A stretch of 64,000 bases of DNA from Rhodobacter viridis (GTDB taxonomy: Bacteria; Pseudomonadota; Alphaproteobacteria; Rhodobacterales; Rhodobacteraceae): positions 1 to 64,000 of the forward strand of contig NZ_QJTK01000005.1 of NCBI RefSeq assembly GCF_003217355.1. Reading direction: 5' to 3'. The position numbers and the translations under genes are program-made. The notes beneath the pieces are model-generated. The model ran no database searches. It had not been told where the DNA came from and saw nothing but the letters and a program-made list of their open reading frames with translations. Below, in pieces: positions 35,132 to 44,567 of this stretch. Position 1 is the stretch's first letter; the number at the start of each line of letters is the position of its first letter.

Positions 35132-36691
35132 ATGACCCAGATCGACCTTTCTGCGCTGGAAACGGCGCTTGATGCGCTGCCCAAACGCCATCCCGGCCCC
35201 GGTGGGGTTGCAGGCGTTCTCAAGGATGGCGTGGTGATCGCCACCCGGGCCTGGGGCTATGCCGATCTCGACACCGCCCAGCCGATGACGGCCAGGACCC
35301 GGCTGCCGATCTGCTCGATCTCGAAGCAGTTCACCTGTCAGGTGCTGCTGGCCGAGGTGGAGGATCTGGCCCGTCTCGATGCGAAAGTCGCGGCCTTCCT
35401 GCCGAAATTCACCGGGCCTCTGCCGACGGTCCGGCAACTCTGCGACAACCAGTCGGGCCTGCGCGACTACTGGGCGCTGACGGTGCTGCAGGGTGCAAAG
35501 GCCGAGCAGACTTTCACGCGCGGCGATGCCCTGCCGCTGATCGCGCGGATGAAGACCGGGCATTTCCCGCCCGGCACCGCCTATTCCTATTGCAACTGCA
35601 ACTACCGGATCGTGTCGGAGCTGATCGAGGCCGAAACCGGCGCCGCCCTGCCCGATCTCTACCGCAAGCACATCTGGGGTCCGGCGGGCATGACCACCGC
35701 CGTGCTGACCGCCGACACCCGCGCCCCCGAAGACGGGGTGATCGGCTACGAGGGCTCGGATGCGACGGGCTTCTTTCCGGCCGACAACGGGATTTACTGG
35801 ATCGGCGATGCGGGGATCTCCGCCTCGCTCGACGACATGCTGGCCTACGAGCGCTGGATCGACGCAACCCGCGAGGACGAGACCAGCCTCTACCGCCGCA
35901 TCTCGGCACAGCCGCATTTTTCCGACGGGACGCCCGCCGCTTACGGCTTCGGCCTTGCACAGCACGATATCGCCGGGCAGCGCTTCACCGGCCATGCGGG
36001 CGCCCTGCGCGGCTTCCGGGCGCAGCGGCTGAATGCGCGCGACGCCCGGCTCTCGGTCGTGGTGATCTTCAACCACGAGGGCGACACCTTTGGCGCGGCG
36101 CAAAGCCTGATCGAGGCGGCGCTCGGCCACAAGACCCCCGCCCCCGCGCCCCTCCCCGAGGGCTGGGACGGCCAATGGCTCGCCGATGACGGGCTGATTG
36201 TGCAGATCGAAAGCGGGCGGCGCAGCGCCAGCCTGCGCTATGCAACCGGGGGCGAGACGGTCACTCTGGCCGCCGACGGCACGCTTTGCGGCTCGGGCGT
36301 GGTGCTTGCCCGGACGGCCGAGGGGCTGCGGATGACGCGCAGCAAGGACAACACCGCCCCCGCGCTAGTGGCGCTTCCCGCGCTCGACAGCGCCGATGCG
36401 GCCGAGATCGCCGGGCGCTACAGCTCGGCGGAACTCGAGGCCGATCTGGTGATCGAGGCCCGCGACGGCGCCGCTTTCGCCCGGTTCGAGGGGATGCTGG
36501 GCGCGGGCCGGATGGAGCGCATGGCCCCCGCCGGACGCGATGTCTGGACGGTGGCCACGCGCCGCTCTATGGATGCGCCCGCGCCGGGCGACTGGACGCT
36601 TGTCGTCACCCGCGACGCCACCGGTGCGGTGCACGGGCTGACGCTTGGCTGCTGGCTCGCGCGCGGGGTGGTTTACAGCCGGGCGTCCTGA
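35132..36691 (+). CDS. dap: D-aminopeptidase (serine-type, penicillin-recognising family S12)
   Basis: A 519-residue protein close in length and motif spacing to the Ochrobactrum D-aminopeptidase. The nucleophile/base pair Ser62-x-x-Lys65 lies in CSISKQF, Tyr153-x-Asn155 in SYCNCNY, and HAG later in TGHAGALRGF. Two C-terminal beta-barrel-like domains (about 345-519) follow the catalytic domain. The family releases N-terminal D-amino acids (D-Ala, D-Ser, Gly) from peptides. No signal peptide, so it acts in the cytoplasm on imported peptides. It lies 56 bases after the binding-protein gene in the same operon. Start chosen at MTQIDLS, with GCAGGACAT upstream. Confidence 0.9.
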   Translation: MTQIDLSALETALDALPKRHPGPGGVAGVLKDGVVIATRAWGYADLDTAQPMTARTRLPICSISKQFTCQVLLAEVEDLARLDAKVAAFLPKFTGPLPTVRQLCDNQSGLRDYWALTVLQGAKAEQTFTRGDALPLIARMKTGHFPPGTAYSYCNCNYRIVSELIEAETGAALPDLYRKHIWGPAGMTTAVLTADTRAPEDGVIGYEGSDATGFFPADNGIYWIGDAGISASLDDMLAYERWIDATREDETSLYRRISAQPHFSDGTPAAYGFGLAQHDIAGQRFTGHAGALRGFRAQRLNARDARLSVVVIFNHEGDTFGAAQSLIEAALGHKTPAPAPLPEGWDGQWLADDGLIVQIESGRRSASLRYATGGETVTLAADGTLCGSGVVLARTAEGLRMTRSKDNTAPALVALPALDSADAAEIAGRYSSAELEADLVIEARDGAAFARFEGMLGAGRMERMAPAGRDVWTVATRRSMDAPAPGDWTLVVTRDATGAVHGLTLGCWLARGVVYSRAS

Positions 36692-36697
36692 GCCGGG

Positions 36698-37069
36698 TCA
36701 GACCTCCGGCGCCTCGGCCAGCGCATAGACGCGCAGCCGGTGCCCGTCGGGATCGACCGCAACGAAGCTGGTGCCGAAGTCGAGATCGGTCGGCGGCATC
36801 AGCATCGTCACGCCCCTCGCCAGCCAGTCGGCATGGGTCTGCGCCACCTGCTCCGGCGCGACCTTGAAGCCCAGATCGCAGGCCCCGGGCGCGTGCTCGG
36901 GCCGGGGCTGCACCCCGTCCTTGCGCCACAGGCCCAGCGCGAGGCCGGAGTCGAGCACGAACAGCGCAAAGGTCGGACTTTGCTCGACCGGCGGGCGGCC
37001 CAGAAGGCGGCTGTAAAAAGCGACACTTGCGGCCGGATCGGCGACGTAGAACAGCAGGATGTTGGACAT
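36698..37069 (-). CDS. VOC (glyoxalase/bleomycin-resistance fold) protein
   Basis: A 123-residue protein of the vicinal-oxygen-chelate fold in two half domains. It starts MSNILLFYVADPAASVAFYSRLLG and ends FVAVDPDGHRLRVYALAE. Substrates cannot be inferred; relatives include glyoxalase-like and drug-binding proteins. It lies 67 bases downstream of the WYL regulator on the same strand. The gap holds a 17-bp motif shared with the regulator's own promoter, so it is probably the regulator's target. Tail-to-tail with the dap gene, 6 bases apart. Confidence 0.85.
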   Translation of the reverse strand: MSNILLFYVADPAASVAFYSRLLGRPPVEQSPTFALFVLDSGLALGLWRKDGVQPRPEHAPGACDLGFKVAPEQVAQTHADWLARGVTMLMPPTDLDFGTSFVAVDPDGHRLRVYALAEAPEV

Positions 37070-37117
37070 GTTCGGCTCCTGTGGAACGGGGTTGCCGGAC
37101 TGTCTTACGAGTCACTA

Positions 37118-37134
37118 CTGTCAGTTTCTGTCAG
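37118..37134 (-). promoter_or_regulatory. Operator-like motif upstream of the VOC gene
   Basis: CTGTCAGTTTCTGTCAG: a 17-base motif of the form CTGTCA-N5-TGTCAG, 49 bases upstream of the VOC start and 2 bases after the regulator's stop. The same form is found upstream of the regulator gene. Binding by the WYL regulator is inference. Confidence 0.55.
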
Positions 37135-37136
37135 CA

Positions 37137-37829
37137 TCATGCGCCGGGTGGCAGGCCCTGCCGCTTGCGCCATTCTGCCAGAAGCACTTGCCGCCGTTTC
37201 GGAGCCCGCGCGTCGAGCAGCTCGGCGCTTTCGATCCGGTCGGCCCGGAAGCTGCGAAAATCGGCACGCCATTCGCACCAGCCGACCAGCAGGCGGACCT
37301 GATCGAAAAACGCATAGGCAAAGGGCCAGATCACCCGCGTGCTCGTGCGGTCGGCCCCGTCGCGATAGGTGATGGCCAGCTTGTGCTCGGTCCGGATCGC
37401 CTTGCGCAGCAGAACCGGATCGACCGCCGGGGCCGAGAGCGCCGCGCCGGGACCAACAAGCAGCGGTGCCGCCTCCATCGCCGCCCGCATCTCGGCCGGA
37501 AACGCCGCCGCGATCCGGGCCAAAGCGCTTTCGGCCTGCTGGCGCAGGCTCTCGTCGCCGCGCTTGGCCACCCAGCGCGCGCCCAGCACCAGCGCCTCGA
37601 TCTCCTCGGCGGGAAAGGACAAGAGTGGCAGCAGGAACCCCGGCCGCAGCACATAACCCACACCCGGCTCGCCCGCGACATCGGCACCCATCGCCTGCAG
37701 GCTGGCAATGTCGCGATAAAGCGTGCGCAGGCTGATGCCCAGCTCGTCCGCCAGCGCCTGCCCGCTGACCGGAAAGCGATGGCGACGCAGCACGTCGAGC
37801 AGATCGAAAAGGCGTTCGGAACGGGACAT
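37137..37829 (-). CDS. YafY-type HTH + WYL-domain transcriptional regulator
   Basis: A 230-residue regulator. The N-terminal winged HTH of the HTH_11 type (MSRSERLFDLLDVLRRHRF, then ALADELGISLRTLYRDIASLQ, about 1-60) precedes a WYL ligand-sensing domain (about 137-215, with LAITYRDGADRTSTRVIWPFA and LVGWCEWRADFRSFRADRI). It typically controls a neighbouring VOC or related gene. The start at 37829 has weak upstream GTTCCGA. Two copies of a 17-bp motif flank the gene, suggesting self-control and control of the VOC gene. Confidence 0.9.
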   Translation of the reverse strand: MSRSERLFDLLDVLRRHRFPVSGQALADELGISLRTLYRDIASLQAMGADVAGEPGVGYVLRPGFLLPLLSFPAEEIEALVLGARWVAKRGDESLRQQAESALARIAAAFPAEMRAAMEAAPLLVGPGAALSAPAVDPVLLRKAIRTEHKLAITYRDGADRTSTRVIWPFAYAFFDQVRLLVGWCEWRADFRSFRADRIESAELLDARAPKRRQVLLAEWRKRQGLPPGA

Positions 37830-37850
37830 GGTCAGAGCCTAGCACGGATC

Positions 37851-37867
37851 CTGACAAGATGTGACAG
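37851..37867 (-). promoter_or_regulatory. Operator-like motif upstream of the WYL regulator gene
   Basis: CTGACAAGATGTGACAG; its reverse complement is CTGTCACATCTTGTCAG, matching the motif at 37118-37134 at both 6-base ends with the same 5-base spacer. It lies 22 bases upstream of the regulator start, where a bound repressor would block transcription. Confidence 0.55.
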
Positions 37868-38010
37868 GAGGTGTCGGCACGCGCAGATGATTGGCTCCGC
37901 CGGGCAAAGAAGTCTGCGGCCTTTTGCCGACAAGCCCAGCGCGACCTTGACCCTGCGCCATCAATCGCTTTCGATCGCGGCGCCGATACTGCCGTCTTTC
38001 GAGCGTTTTC

Positions 38011-38484
38011 ATGATCTATTTGCTTGCCCTGATCCCCGTCCTTCTTGTGATCACGCTGGTCGTGCTGTTGCGCCGCCGACGCCCGCACATCCTGATCGAC
38101 GGATCGAACGTCATGCACTGGCGCGACAACAGCCCGAGCCTCGAGCCGGTGCGCGCGGTCGTGACCCTGACCAAGAAGGCGGGCTTCACTCCCGGCGTCG
38201 TCTTCGATGCCAATGCGGGCTACAAGCTCGAGGGGCGCTATCGCGACGACCGCCATCTGGCGCGGGCGCTGGGCCTGCCCGAAGCCCAGGTGCTGGTGGT
38301 GTCGAAGGGCCAGCAAGCCGATCCGGTGCTTCTGGCCGTGGCGCGGGACCGCGGCGCCCGGATCGTGACGAATGACCGCTTTCGCGACTGGGCCGCGCCC
38401 CACCCCGAAATCGCGACGCCGGGCCATCTGATCCGCGGCGGCTGGCGCGACGGGGCGGTCTGGCTCGATCTGGGCGAAGAGTGA
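38011..38484 (+). CDS. Membrane-anchored NYN/PIN-like ribonuclease-domain protein
   Basis: A 157-residue protein. One N-terminal span (about 2-20, IYLLALIPVLLVITLVVLL) and a basic RRRR stop-transfer precede a compact NYN-type nuclease domain. This has HILIDGSNVMHW (catalytic Asp30), an acidic patch around GRYRDDRHL (about 75-83), and ARIVTNDRFRDW near 123. The pattern is that of the Zc3h12a-like RNase family. A nuclease tethered to the inner membrane, facing the cytoplasm, would act on RNA, but no target is visible. Start ATG 38011 lies shortly after CGAGCG, without a good ribosome-binding site. Confidence 0.8.
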   Translation: MIYLLALIPVLLVITLVVLLRRRRPHILIDGSNVMHWRDNSPSLEPVRAVVTLTKKAGFTPGVVFDANAGYKLEGRYRDDRHLARALGLPEAQVLVVSKGQQADPVLLAVARDRGARIVTNDRFRDWAAPHPEIATPGHLIRGGWRDGAVWLDLGEE

Positions 38485-38563
38485 TCGGCGAAATCCGCCC
38501 CTTCCGCGGCTTGAGCGGAAAATTTCATTTGGCGTCAGGGCAAAGCCTTGCCATGCTGCAGCC

Positions 38564-38830
38564 ATGATGACCAACGCGCCCTTCCTGATCGAAAGTGACC
38601 ATGCCTTGCTGCGCCACCACCTGCGCGGCATTCGCATCATCGAGCTGCGCCAGATCGGCGGCACGCCCGAACACGGCGCCGAAATGATGGCGCATCTGGA
38701 AAACCTCGGCTTTGCGGTGAAATTCCGCAAACTCGAACGCATGTCACCCCCGCCGCTGCTGCGCATCGCCTTCCGCTATCCCGGCCCCGGCACGGCCGAA
38801 ATGACCATCGCCCCTGACGTCGGCGCCTGA
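38564..38830 (+). CDS. Small protein of unknown function
   Basis: A soluble 88-residue protein (MMTNAPFLIESDHALLRHHL) rich in Arg and Leu, ending in TIAPDVGA. I do not recognise the family. It lies between the NYN nuclease and the AI-2E transporter on the same strand. The start at 38564 is a double ATG without a clear ribosome-binding site, so the exact start is unsure. Codon usage (GC-rich third positions) is like the neighbours, which supports a real gene. Confidence 0.55.
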   Translation: MMTNAPFLIESDHALLRHHLRGIRIIELRQIGGTPEHGAEMMAHLENLGFAVKFRKLERMSPPPLLRIAFRYPGPGTAEMTIAPDVGA

Positions 38831-38944
38831 AGCGCCGGGGCGCTCCCGACGTCGGCCGCCGATCCGGCGCCGTTTCACGCCATCGGCACTTGCAACCGCA
38901 GCACAAAACCCCGATTTTGCGCCGGTAATCGCAAGGAGAGGCGC

Positions 38945-40048
38945 ATGGCCCTGCCGGTTCGCAGCCAAATCACCATCTGGGGCATCGCGGCCGCGGTGCT
39001 TGTTCTGGTGCTGTGGAAACTGGGCGACGTGCTGCTGCCCTTCCTCGTCGGCGGCGCCATCGCCTATTTCCTTGATCCGCTCGCCGACCGGCTGGAGCGC
39101 GCGGGCCTGTCGCGCACGCTTGCCACCACGACCATCGCGCTGATCGCGACGCTGGCGCTCGTCGTTCTGGCGCTCGCCATCGCGCCGCTGCTGGTGCGCC
39201 AGCTGATCGGTCTGGTCGAGACCGCCCCGGCGATCGCCGCCCGGCTGCAAAGCTTCCTTGTCACCACCTTCCCCTCGATCATGGAGCATGGCTCGGTGAT
39301 CAACGACTCGCTCGCGAGCCTTGGCAATGCGATCAAGGCCCGGGGCGGAGAGCTGGCGCAGGGGCTGTTGTCCTCGGCGATGACGCTGGTGAATGCGGTC
39401 GTCTTCATCGTCGTCGTGCCGGTCGTGACCTTCTACATGCTGCTCGACTGGGACCGGATGGTGGCGCAGATCGACGGGCTTCTGCCGCTCGATCACGCGC
39501 CGACGATCCGGCGTCTGGGCGTCGACATCGACCGGGTGCTGTCGGGGTTCGTGCGCGGGCAGGTCTCTGTCTGTCTGATCCTGGGCGCCTTTTACGCCGC
39601 GGGGCTGATGGCGGCGGGGCTGAGCTTTGGCCTGCTCGCGGGCGCCATTGCCGGGGCGCTGACCTTCATTCCTTACGTCGGCGCCCTTGTCGGCGGCGTG
39701 CTGGCGATCGGGCTGGCGCTGTTTCAGTTCTGGGGCGACTGGATGTCGATCGGCATCGTCGCCGGGATCTTCGCCATCGGCCAGTTCCTCGAAGGCAACG
39801 TCATCACCCCCCGCCTTGTCGGCAATTCGGTCGGTCTGCATCCGCTGTGGCTGATCTTCGCCCTGTCGGCCTTCGGCACGCTTTTCGGCTTTGTCGGCAT
39901 GCTGGTCGCGGTGCCGGTCTCGGCGATGATCGGGGTGCTGATCCGCTTCGCGATCGAACATTACCGGCTGGGGCGGCTTTACCGGGGCCTTGCCGGGCTG
40001 GACGAGGCGCCGACGACGCTCTCGGACGCGACCGAGGACAAGGCCTGA
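38945..40048 (+). CDS. AI-2E family transporter (PerM/YhhT-like permease)
   Basis: A 367-residue membrane protein with about seven to eight spans. An N-terminal cluster (about 10-85) precedes a long extramembrane segment (about 85-145), then spans to residue 345. The loop GALTFIPYVGALVGGVLAIG and GNVITPRLVGNSVGLHPLW are family hallmarks. Family roles vary: AI-2 export, Na+/H+ exchange or unknown. AAGGAGAGGCGC precedes the start. The hda gene starts 2 bases after its stop, so the two are co-transcribed, an arrangement I associate with alphaproteobacteria. Confidence 0.9.
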   Translation: MALPVRSQITIWGIAAAVLVLVLWKLGDVLLPFLVGGAIAYFLDPLADRLERAGLSRTLATTTIALIATLALVVLALAIAPLLVRQLIGLVETAPAIAARLQSFLVTTFPSIMEHGSVINDSLASLGNAIKARGGELAQGLLSSAMTLVNAVVFIVVVPVVTFYMLLDWDRMVAQIDGLLPLDHAPTIRRLGVDIDRVLSGFVRGQVSVCLILGAFYAAGLMAAGLSFGLLAGAIAGALTFIPYVGALVGGVLAIGLALFQFWGDWMSIGIVAGIFAIGQFLEGNVITPRLVGNSVGLHPLWLIFALSAFGTLFGFVGMLVAVPVSAMIGVLIRFAIEHYRLGRLYRGLAGLDEAPTTLSDATEDKA

Positions 40049-40049
40049 C

Positions 40050-40727
40050 ATGTCCCGCCAGCTGACCCTGCCCTTGCCGGTGCGTGTCGCCGAGGGACGC
40101 GAGGATTTCTTCGTCGCCCCCGCCAATGCGCTGGCGCTGAGCCTGCTCGATGCGCCGGAAAACTGGCCGCAGGGGCGGATGCTGCTGCTGGGCCCCGAGG
40201 GCGCTGGGAAAAGCCATCTGGCCGCGATCTGGGCCGCCGAGCGCGGCGCGGCGCTGCGCACCGCCGCCGACCTGACGCCCGAGACCGTGGCGGTGCTCGC
40301 CGCCGCGGGCGCCGTGGTGATCGAGGATGCGCAGCATCTGGCCGGTCACGCTGCGGCGGAACAGGCGCTCTTTCATCTGCTGAACCTCACCGCGGCCGAG
40401 GGCGGGCGCTGCCTGATGACCGCCCCCTGCCCGCCGCGCGACTGGGGCATCCGGCTGCCCGATCTGAAAAGCCGTCTCGACGCCACGCAATCGGTGCGCA
40501 TCGCGCCGCCCGACGAGGCGCTTCTGGCCGCCGTGCTGGTGAAGCTGTTCGCCGACCGGCAACTGACCGTGCCGCACAGCCTGATCGACTGGCTGGTTCT
40601 GCGCATGGAGCGCTCGCTCGGCATGGCGCGGAGCGTCGTTGCGGCGCTCGACGCAAGGGCTTTGGCCGAGGGACGCGCAATTACCCGTGCGATGGCTGCC
40701 GAAGTGCTGGACAGGTTGCAAGGCTGA
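40050..40727 (+). CDS. hdaA: Hda-like regulatory inactivator of DnaA
   Basis: A 225-residue AAA+ protein related to DnaA domain III. The N-terminal QLTLPL (residues 4-9) is the sliding-clamp-binding motif of Hda. The P-loop is [11 protein letters not shown], Walker B is VVIEDAQHL, and [19 protein letters not shown] forms the C-terminal lid. Bound to the DNA-loaded clamp, Hda stimulates ATP hydrolysis by DnaA and limits re-initiation. The DNA-binding domain IV of DnaA is absent. Coupled to the upstream transporter gene; ppk follows after 47 bases. Confidence 0.88.
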   Translation: MSRQLTLPLPVRVAEGREDFFVAPANALALSLLDAPENWPQGRMLLLGPEGAGKSHLAAIWAAERGAALRTAADLTPETVAVLAAAGAVVIEDAQHLAGHAAAEQALFHLLNLTAAEGGRCLMTAPCPPRDWGIRLPDLKSRLDATQSVRIAPPDEALLAAVLVKLFADRQLTVPHSLIDWLVLRMERSLGMARSVVAALDARALAEGRAITRAMAAEVLDRLQG

Positions 40728-40774
40728 GGCCAAACTGTCATCGCGCCGTTACAATCGAGAAGCATAAGCGCCCC

Positions 40775-42949
40775 ATGACACTCGCCGATTTCCTTGCCGC
40801 CCCCTATCCTGCCCCCGTTGCCATTCCGGACGAAGAACGCGTTGGTCCGAAACGCTTTTTCAACCGGGAACTGAGCTGGCTCGCGTTCAACTGGCGCGTG
40901 CTCGAAGAGGCGGCGAACCCGCGCGTGCCGCTTCTGGAACGGCTGCGCTTCCTGTCGATCTCGGCCAACAACCTTGATGAATTCTACACCGTCCGCGTCG
41001 CGGGCCTGATGGAACTGGTGCGCGAACGCAACATCGTGCCCTCGGACGACGGTCTGACGCCGGCCGAACAGCTGGTGCTGATCAACGCCGACGCGCGCAA
41101 GCTGATGGAAACGCAGCAGACGACCTTCAACAAGCTGCGCCGCGAGATGGAGGCCGAGGGCATCCAGCTTCTGACCCGCACCAAGATCAACGCGCGCGAC
41201 CGGGCGTTTCTGGCCGAGCACTTCCTTGCCAATGTCTTCCCGGTGCTCTCGCCGCTCGCCATCGACCCGGCCCACCCCTTCCCCTTCATTCCGAACACCG
41301 GCTTCTGTCTGGCGCTGGAACTGGAACGCGAAGTGGACAAGCGCCGGATGCAGGCACTCTTGCCGATCCCGCAGCAGATCGCCCGTTTCGTCCGCCTGCC
41401 CGGCGAGGCCCGCTTCCTGCCACTTGAAGAACTGCTGCTGCTGCATCTCGGCATGCTCTTCCCCGGCTATACCGACACCGGCCATTGCGCCTTCCGGGTG
41501 CTGCGCGACAGCGACCTTGAAGTCGAGGACGAGGCCGAAGATCTGGTGCGCGAGTTTGAAACCGCGCTGAAACGGCGTCGCCGCGGTCAGGTGATCCGGC
41601 TCAAGATCACCTCGGGCGCGCCCGAGGCGCTGCGCCGTCTGATCATGGACGAATTGCAGGTCGCCCCCGATGCGGTGGTCGAGGTCAAGGGGCTTCTGGG
41701 CATCGCCGATCTGTCGCAGCTGGTGCTGAACACCCGCCCCGACCTGCTCTGGCCGCCGTTCAGCCCGCGCGTGCCCGAACGGGTCGAGGATCACGCAGGC
41801 GACATGTTCGCCGCGATCCGGCAGAAGGACATCCTGCTGCACCACCCCTACGAGACCTTCGATCTGGTGATCCGCTTCCTCAATCAGGCGGCGCATGACC
41901 CGAACGTGCTGGCGATCAAGCAGACGCTTTACCGGACCTCGAAAGACAGCCCCGTGGTCGATGCGCTGTGCGAGGCGGCCGAGTCGGGCAAGTCGGTGAC
42001 GGCGCTCGTGGAACTGAAGGCGCGCTTCGACGAGGCCGCGAACATCCGCCAGTCGCGGCGGCTGGAACGCGCCGGGGCGCATGTGGTCTATGGCTTCATG
42101 CATTTGAAAACGCACGCGAAAATCTCGACCGTTGTGCGGCGCGAGGGCGATGCGCTGGTGACCTATACCCATTACGGCACCGGCAACTATCACCCGATCA
42201 CCGCGCGGATCTACACCGACCTGAGCTTCTTCACCTGCGATGCGCAGCTGGGCCGCGACGCGACCAAGGTATTCAACTACCTTTCGGGCTATGTGCAGCC
42301 CGAGGGGCTGGAAAACCTCGCGATCTCGCCGATCACGCTGAAGCCGCGGCTCCTTGAGCTGATCGCGGCAGAAGGCGAGCATGCCCGCGCGGGCCGTCCG
42401 GCCGAGATCTGGGCGAAGATGAACAGCCTGATCGACCCCGAGGTGATCGATGCGCTTTATGCCGCCTCGAATGCCGGGGTGAAGATCTCGATCGTCACCC
42501 GCGGCATCTGCGGCGTGCGGCCCGGCATCAAGGGCCTGTCCGAGAATATCCGGGTCAAATCCATCGTCGGGCGCTTCCTTGAGCATTCGCGGATCGTCTG
42601 CTTCGGCAACGGCCACGGCCTGCCTTCGGAGCAGGCGCGGGTCTTCATGTCCTCGGCCGACTGGATGGGGCGCAACCTGACGCGGCGGGTCGAAACGCTG
42701 GTCGAGGCGAAGAACGAGACGGTGAAGGCGCAGATCGTCGGGCAGATCATGACCGCGAACATGGCCGATACCGCGCAAAGCTGGCTTCTGGGCCCCGATG
42801 GCAACTACACCCGCCATCTGCCTGAAGGAAAAGAACTTTTCTCCTGCCACCGCTACTTCATGGAGAACCCGTCGCTCTCTGGCCGCGGATCGGCCGGGGC
42901 AAAGGACGTTCCTGCCCTTGCTCATTCCCCCCTCGACACGATAAGTTGA
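40775..42949 (+). CDS. ppk: Polyphosphate kinase 1
   Basis: A 724-residue PPK1 making polyphosphate from ATP. N domain (about 25-130) with [20 protein letters not shown], head domain, and two PLD-like catalytic domains. These carry the phospho-histidine region [10 protein letters not shown] (about 442-451) and [13 protein letters not shown] (about 600-612). The length is usual. ATG at 40775. Its stop is 39 bases before the best ppx start, an arrangement found in many proteobacteria. Confidence 0.96.
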   Translation: MTLADFLAAPYPAPVAIPDEERVGPKRFFNRELSWLAFNWRVLEEAANPRVPLLERLRFLSISANNLDEFYTVRVAGLMELVRERNIVPSDDGLTPAEQLVLINADARKLMETQQTTFNKLRREMEAEGIQLLTRTKINARDRAFLAEHFLANVFPVLSPLAIDPAHPFPFIPNTGFCLALELEREVDKRRMQALLPIPQQIARFVRLPGEARFLPLEELLLLHLGMLFPGYTDTGHCAFRVLRDSDLEVEDEAEDLVREFETALKRRRRGQVIRLKITSGAPEALRRLIMDELQVAPDAVVEVKGLLGIADLSQLVLNTRPDLLWPPFSPRVPERVEDHAGDMFAAIRQKDILLHHPYETFDLVIRFLNQAAHDPNVLAIKQTLYRTSKDSPVVDALCEAAESGKSVTALVELKARFDEAANIRQSRRLERAGAHVVYGFMHLKTHAKISTVVRREGDALVTYTHYGTGNYHPITARIYTDLSFFTCDAQLGRDATKVFNYLSGYVQPEGLENLAISPITLKPRLLELIAAEGEHARAGRPAEIWAKMNSLIDPEVIDALYAASNAGVKISIVTRGICGVRPGIKGLSENIRVKSIVGRFLEHSRIVCFGNGHGLPSEQARVFMSSADWMGRNLTRRVETLVEAKNETVKAQIVGQIMTANMADTAQSWLLGPDGNYTRHLPEGKELFSCHRYFMENPSLSGRGSAGAKDVPALAHSPLDTIS

Positions 42950-42987
42950 TACCGCTCACACCCGGTTACGACTCAGCAGGCTGCCCG

Positions 42988-44541
42988 ATGAACGCAAAGA
43001 CCGTTGCCCCGCATTCGGACAACGAAGACTGGGATCCGTTCGGCCGCGAACTCTTCGACGACCCTTCGGCGCGGGCGCTGTCCCGCGTCGGTGTCGTCGA
43101 TGTGGGTTCGAACTCGGTGCGGATGGTGGTCTTTGACGGCGCCGCCCGCTCGCCCGCCTATTTCTACAACGAAAAGGTGATGGCGGGTCTGGGTCAGGGT
43201 CTGGCCGAGACCGGCATGCTGTTTCCCAAGGGCCGCGCCCGGGCGCTCGCTGCGCTGAAGCGCTTTGCGCTTCTGGCGAAGGGGATGGACATCGGCCCCC
43301 TCACCTGCGTCGCCACCGCCGCCGTGCGCGAGGCGAAGGACGGGCCGGAATTCCAGAAACAGGTCGAGCATGAAACCGGCCTGCGTCTGCATGTGATCGA
43401 CGGCGCCGAGGAGGCGCGGCTCTCGGCGCAGGGCGTGCTCGTCGGCTGGCCCGAGGCGCAGGGGATCATCTGCGACATCGGCGGCAATTCGATGGAACTC
43501 GCCGTTCTGGGCGGCGGCAAGGTCGGCGCGCGGGCCACCTCGCCCTTGGGGCCGTTCCGGCTGCAACAGGTGAAGGGCGGCCGCAAGGAGCTGACCGCGC
43601 ATATCCGCGAGCACATGGCGAAGCTGGTGAGCGCCGTCGGGCTGGGCCACGAGCGGCTGTATCTGGTCGGCGGCTCGTGGCGGGCGATTGCCCGGCTCGA
43701 CATGGAGCGGCGCAACTACCCGCTTCTGGTGCTGCACGAATACCGGATGGACCCGGAAAACCTGCTGAAAACGCTCGAATGGATCGGCAAGCAGGACATG
43801 ACGGCGCTGCGCACGAAAACCGGCACCTCCGAAGCGCGGATGGAGCTGGTGCCGCTCGCTTCGCTGGTGCTGCGCGAGCTGATCGAGACCTTCAAGCCGA
43901 AGGAGATCGACGTTTCCTCCTATGGCATCCGCGAGGGGCTGCTTTACGAAAAGATGCCCGACAAGCTGCGCGCCCGTGATCCGCTGATCGAGGCCTGTCG
44001 GCATGCCGAACGCACGATGTCGCGGCTGCCGGGCTTCGGCAAACGGCTGCACGCCTTCATCGAGCCGCTCTTTGGCGAGGTGTCGCCGAAACGCTACCGG
44101 CTGATGCGGGCGGCGTGCCTGTTGCACGACACCACCTGGCGCACCCACCCCGACTACCGCGCCGAGGCCTGTTTCGACAACGTGACCCGCGCCAACATGG
44201 CCGCGCTGAGCCACCCCGAGCGGGTGTTTCTGGGCGTCTCGCTGCTGCACCGCTACAAGAATTCGCGCGCGGGCAGCCGGTTCGAGCCGCTCTTCTCGCT
44301 GCTCTCGCCCGAACAGCTGCGCGAGGCCGAGATTCTGGGCAAGGCGATGCGGTTTGGCGCGATGTTCTCGATCCAAGACCCGGGCGATGCCGGGGAGCTG
44401 AGCTACAATGCCACGACGAATGCGATCGAGCTGCGGCTGACGAAACGCGGCGCGGGGCTGTTTGGCGAGGTGGCCGAGGCCCGCTTCGCCTCGCTCGCCG
44501 CGGCGATGAAGGCGACGCCGATGGTGGTGCTGCCGGGCTGA
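42988..44541 (+). CDS. ppx: Exopolyphosphatase / guanosine pentaphosphatase
   Basis: A 517-residue Ppx/GppA enzyme that trims polyphosphate and may cleave pppGpp. ASKHA-fold phosphate loops are VVDVGSNSVRMVVFD and IICDIGGNSMELAVLGG. A C-terminal HD-like helical region (about 320-517) contains CLLHDTTWRTHPDYRAE. Start at MNAKTVAPHS. A TTG 42 bases earlier would overlap ppk by 4 bases and cannot be excluded. It is coupled with ppk so that synthesis and breakdown are set together. Confidence 0.94.
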   Translation: MNAKTVAPHSDNEDWDPFGRELFDDPSARALSRVGVVDVGSNSVRMVVFDGAARSPAYFYNEKVMAGLGQGLAETGMLFPKGRARALAALKRFALLAKGMDIGPLTCVATAAVREAKDGPEFQKQVEHETGLRLHVIDGAEEARLSAQGVLVGWPEAQGIICDIGGNSMELAVLGGGKVGARATSPLGPFRLQQVKGGRKELTAHIREHMAKLVSAVGLGHERLYLVGGSWRAIARLDMERRNYPLLVLHEYRMDPENLLKTLEWIGKQDMTALRTKTGTSEARMELVPLASLVLRELIETFKPKEIDVSSYGIREGLLYEKMPDKLRARDPLIEACRHAERTMSRLPGFGKRLHAFIEPLFGEVSPKRYRLMRAACLLHDTTWRTHPDYRAEACFDNVTRANMAALSHPERVFLGVSLLHRYKNSRAGSRFEPLFSLLSPEQLREAEILGKAMRFGAMFSIQDPGDAGELSYNATTNAIELRLTKRGAGLFGEVAEARFASLAAAMKATPMVVLPG

Positions 44542-44567
44542 TCGCGCGGGTGCAGGCGACTAAACGA

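Noticed and set aside
40373-42925. 850-codon minus-strand frame opposite ppk
   Set aside because: Shadow of ppk; composition is Arg/His/Asp-rich without motifs.
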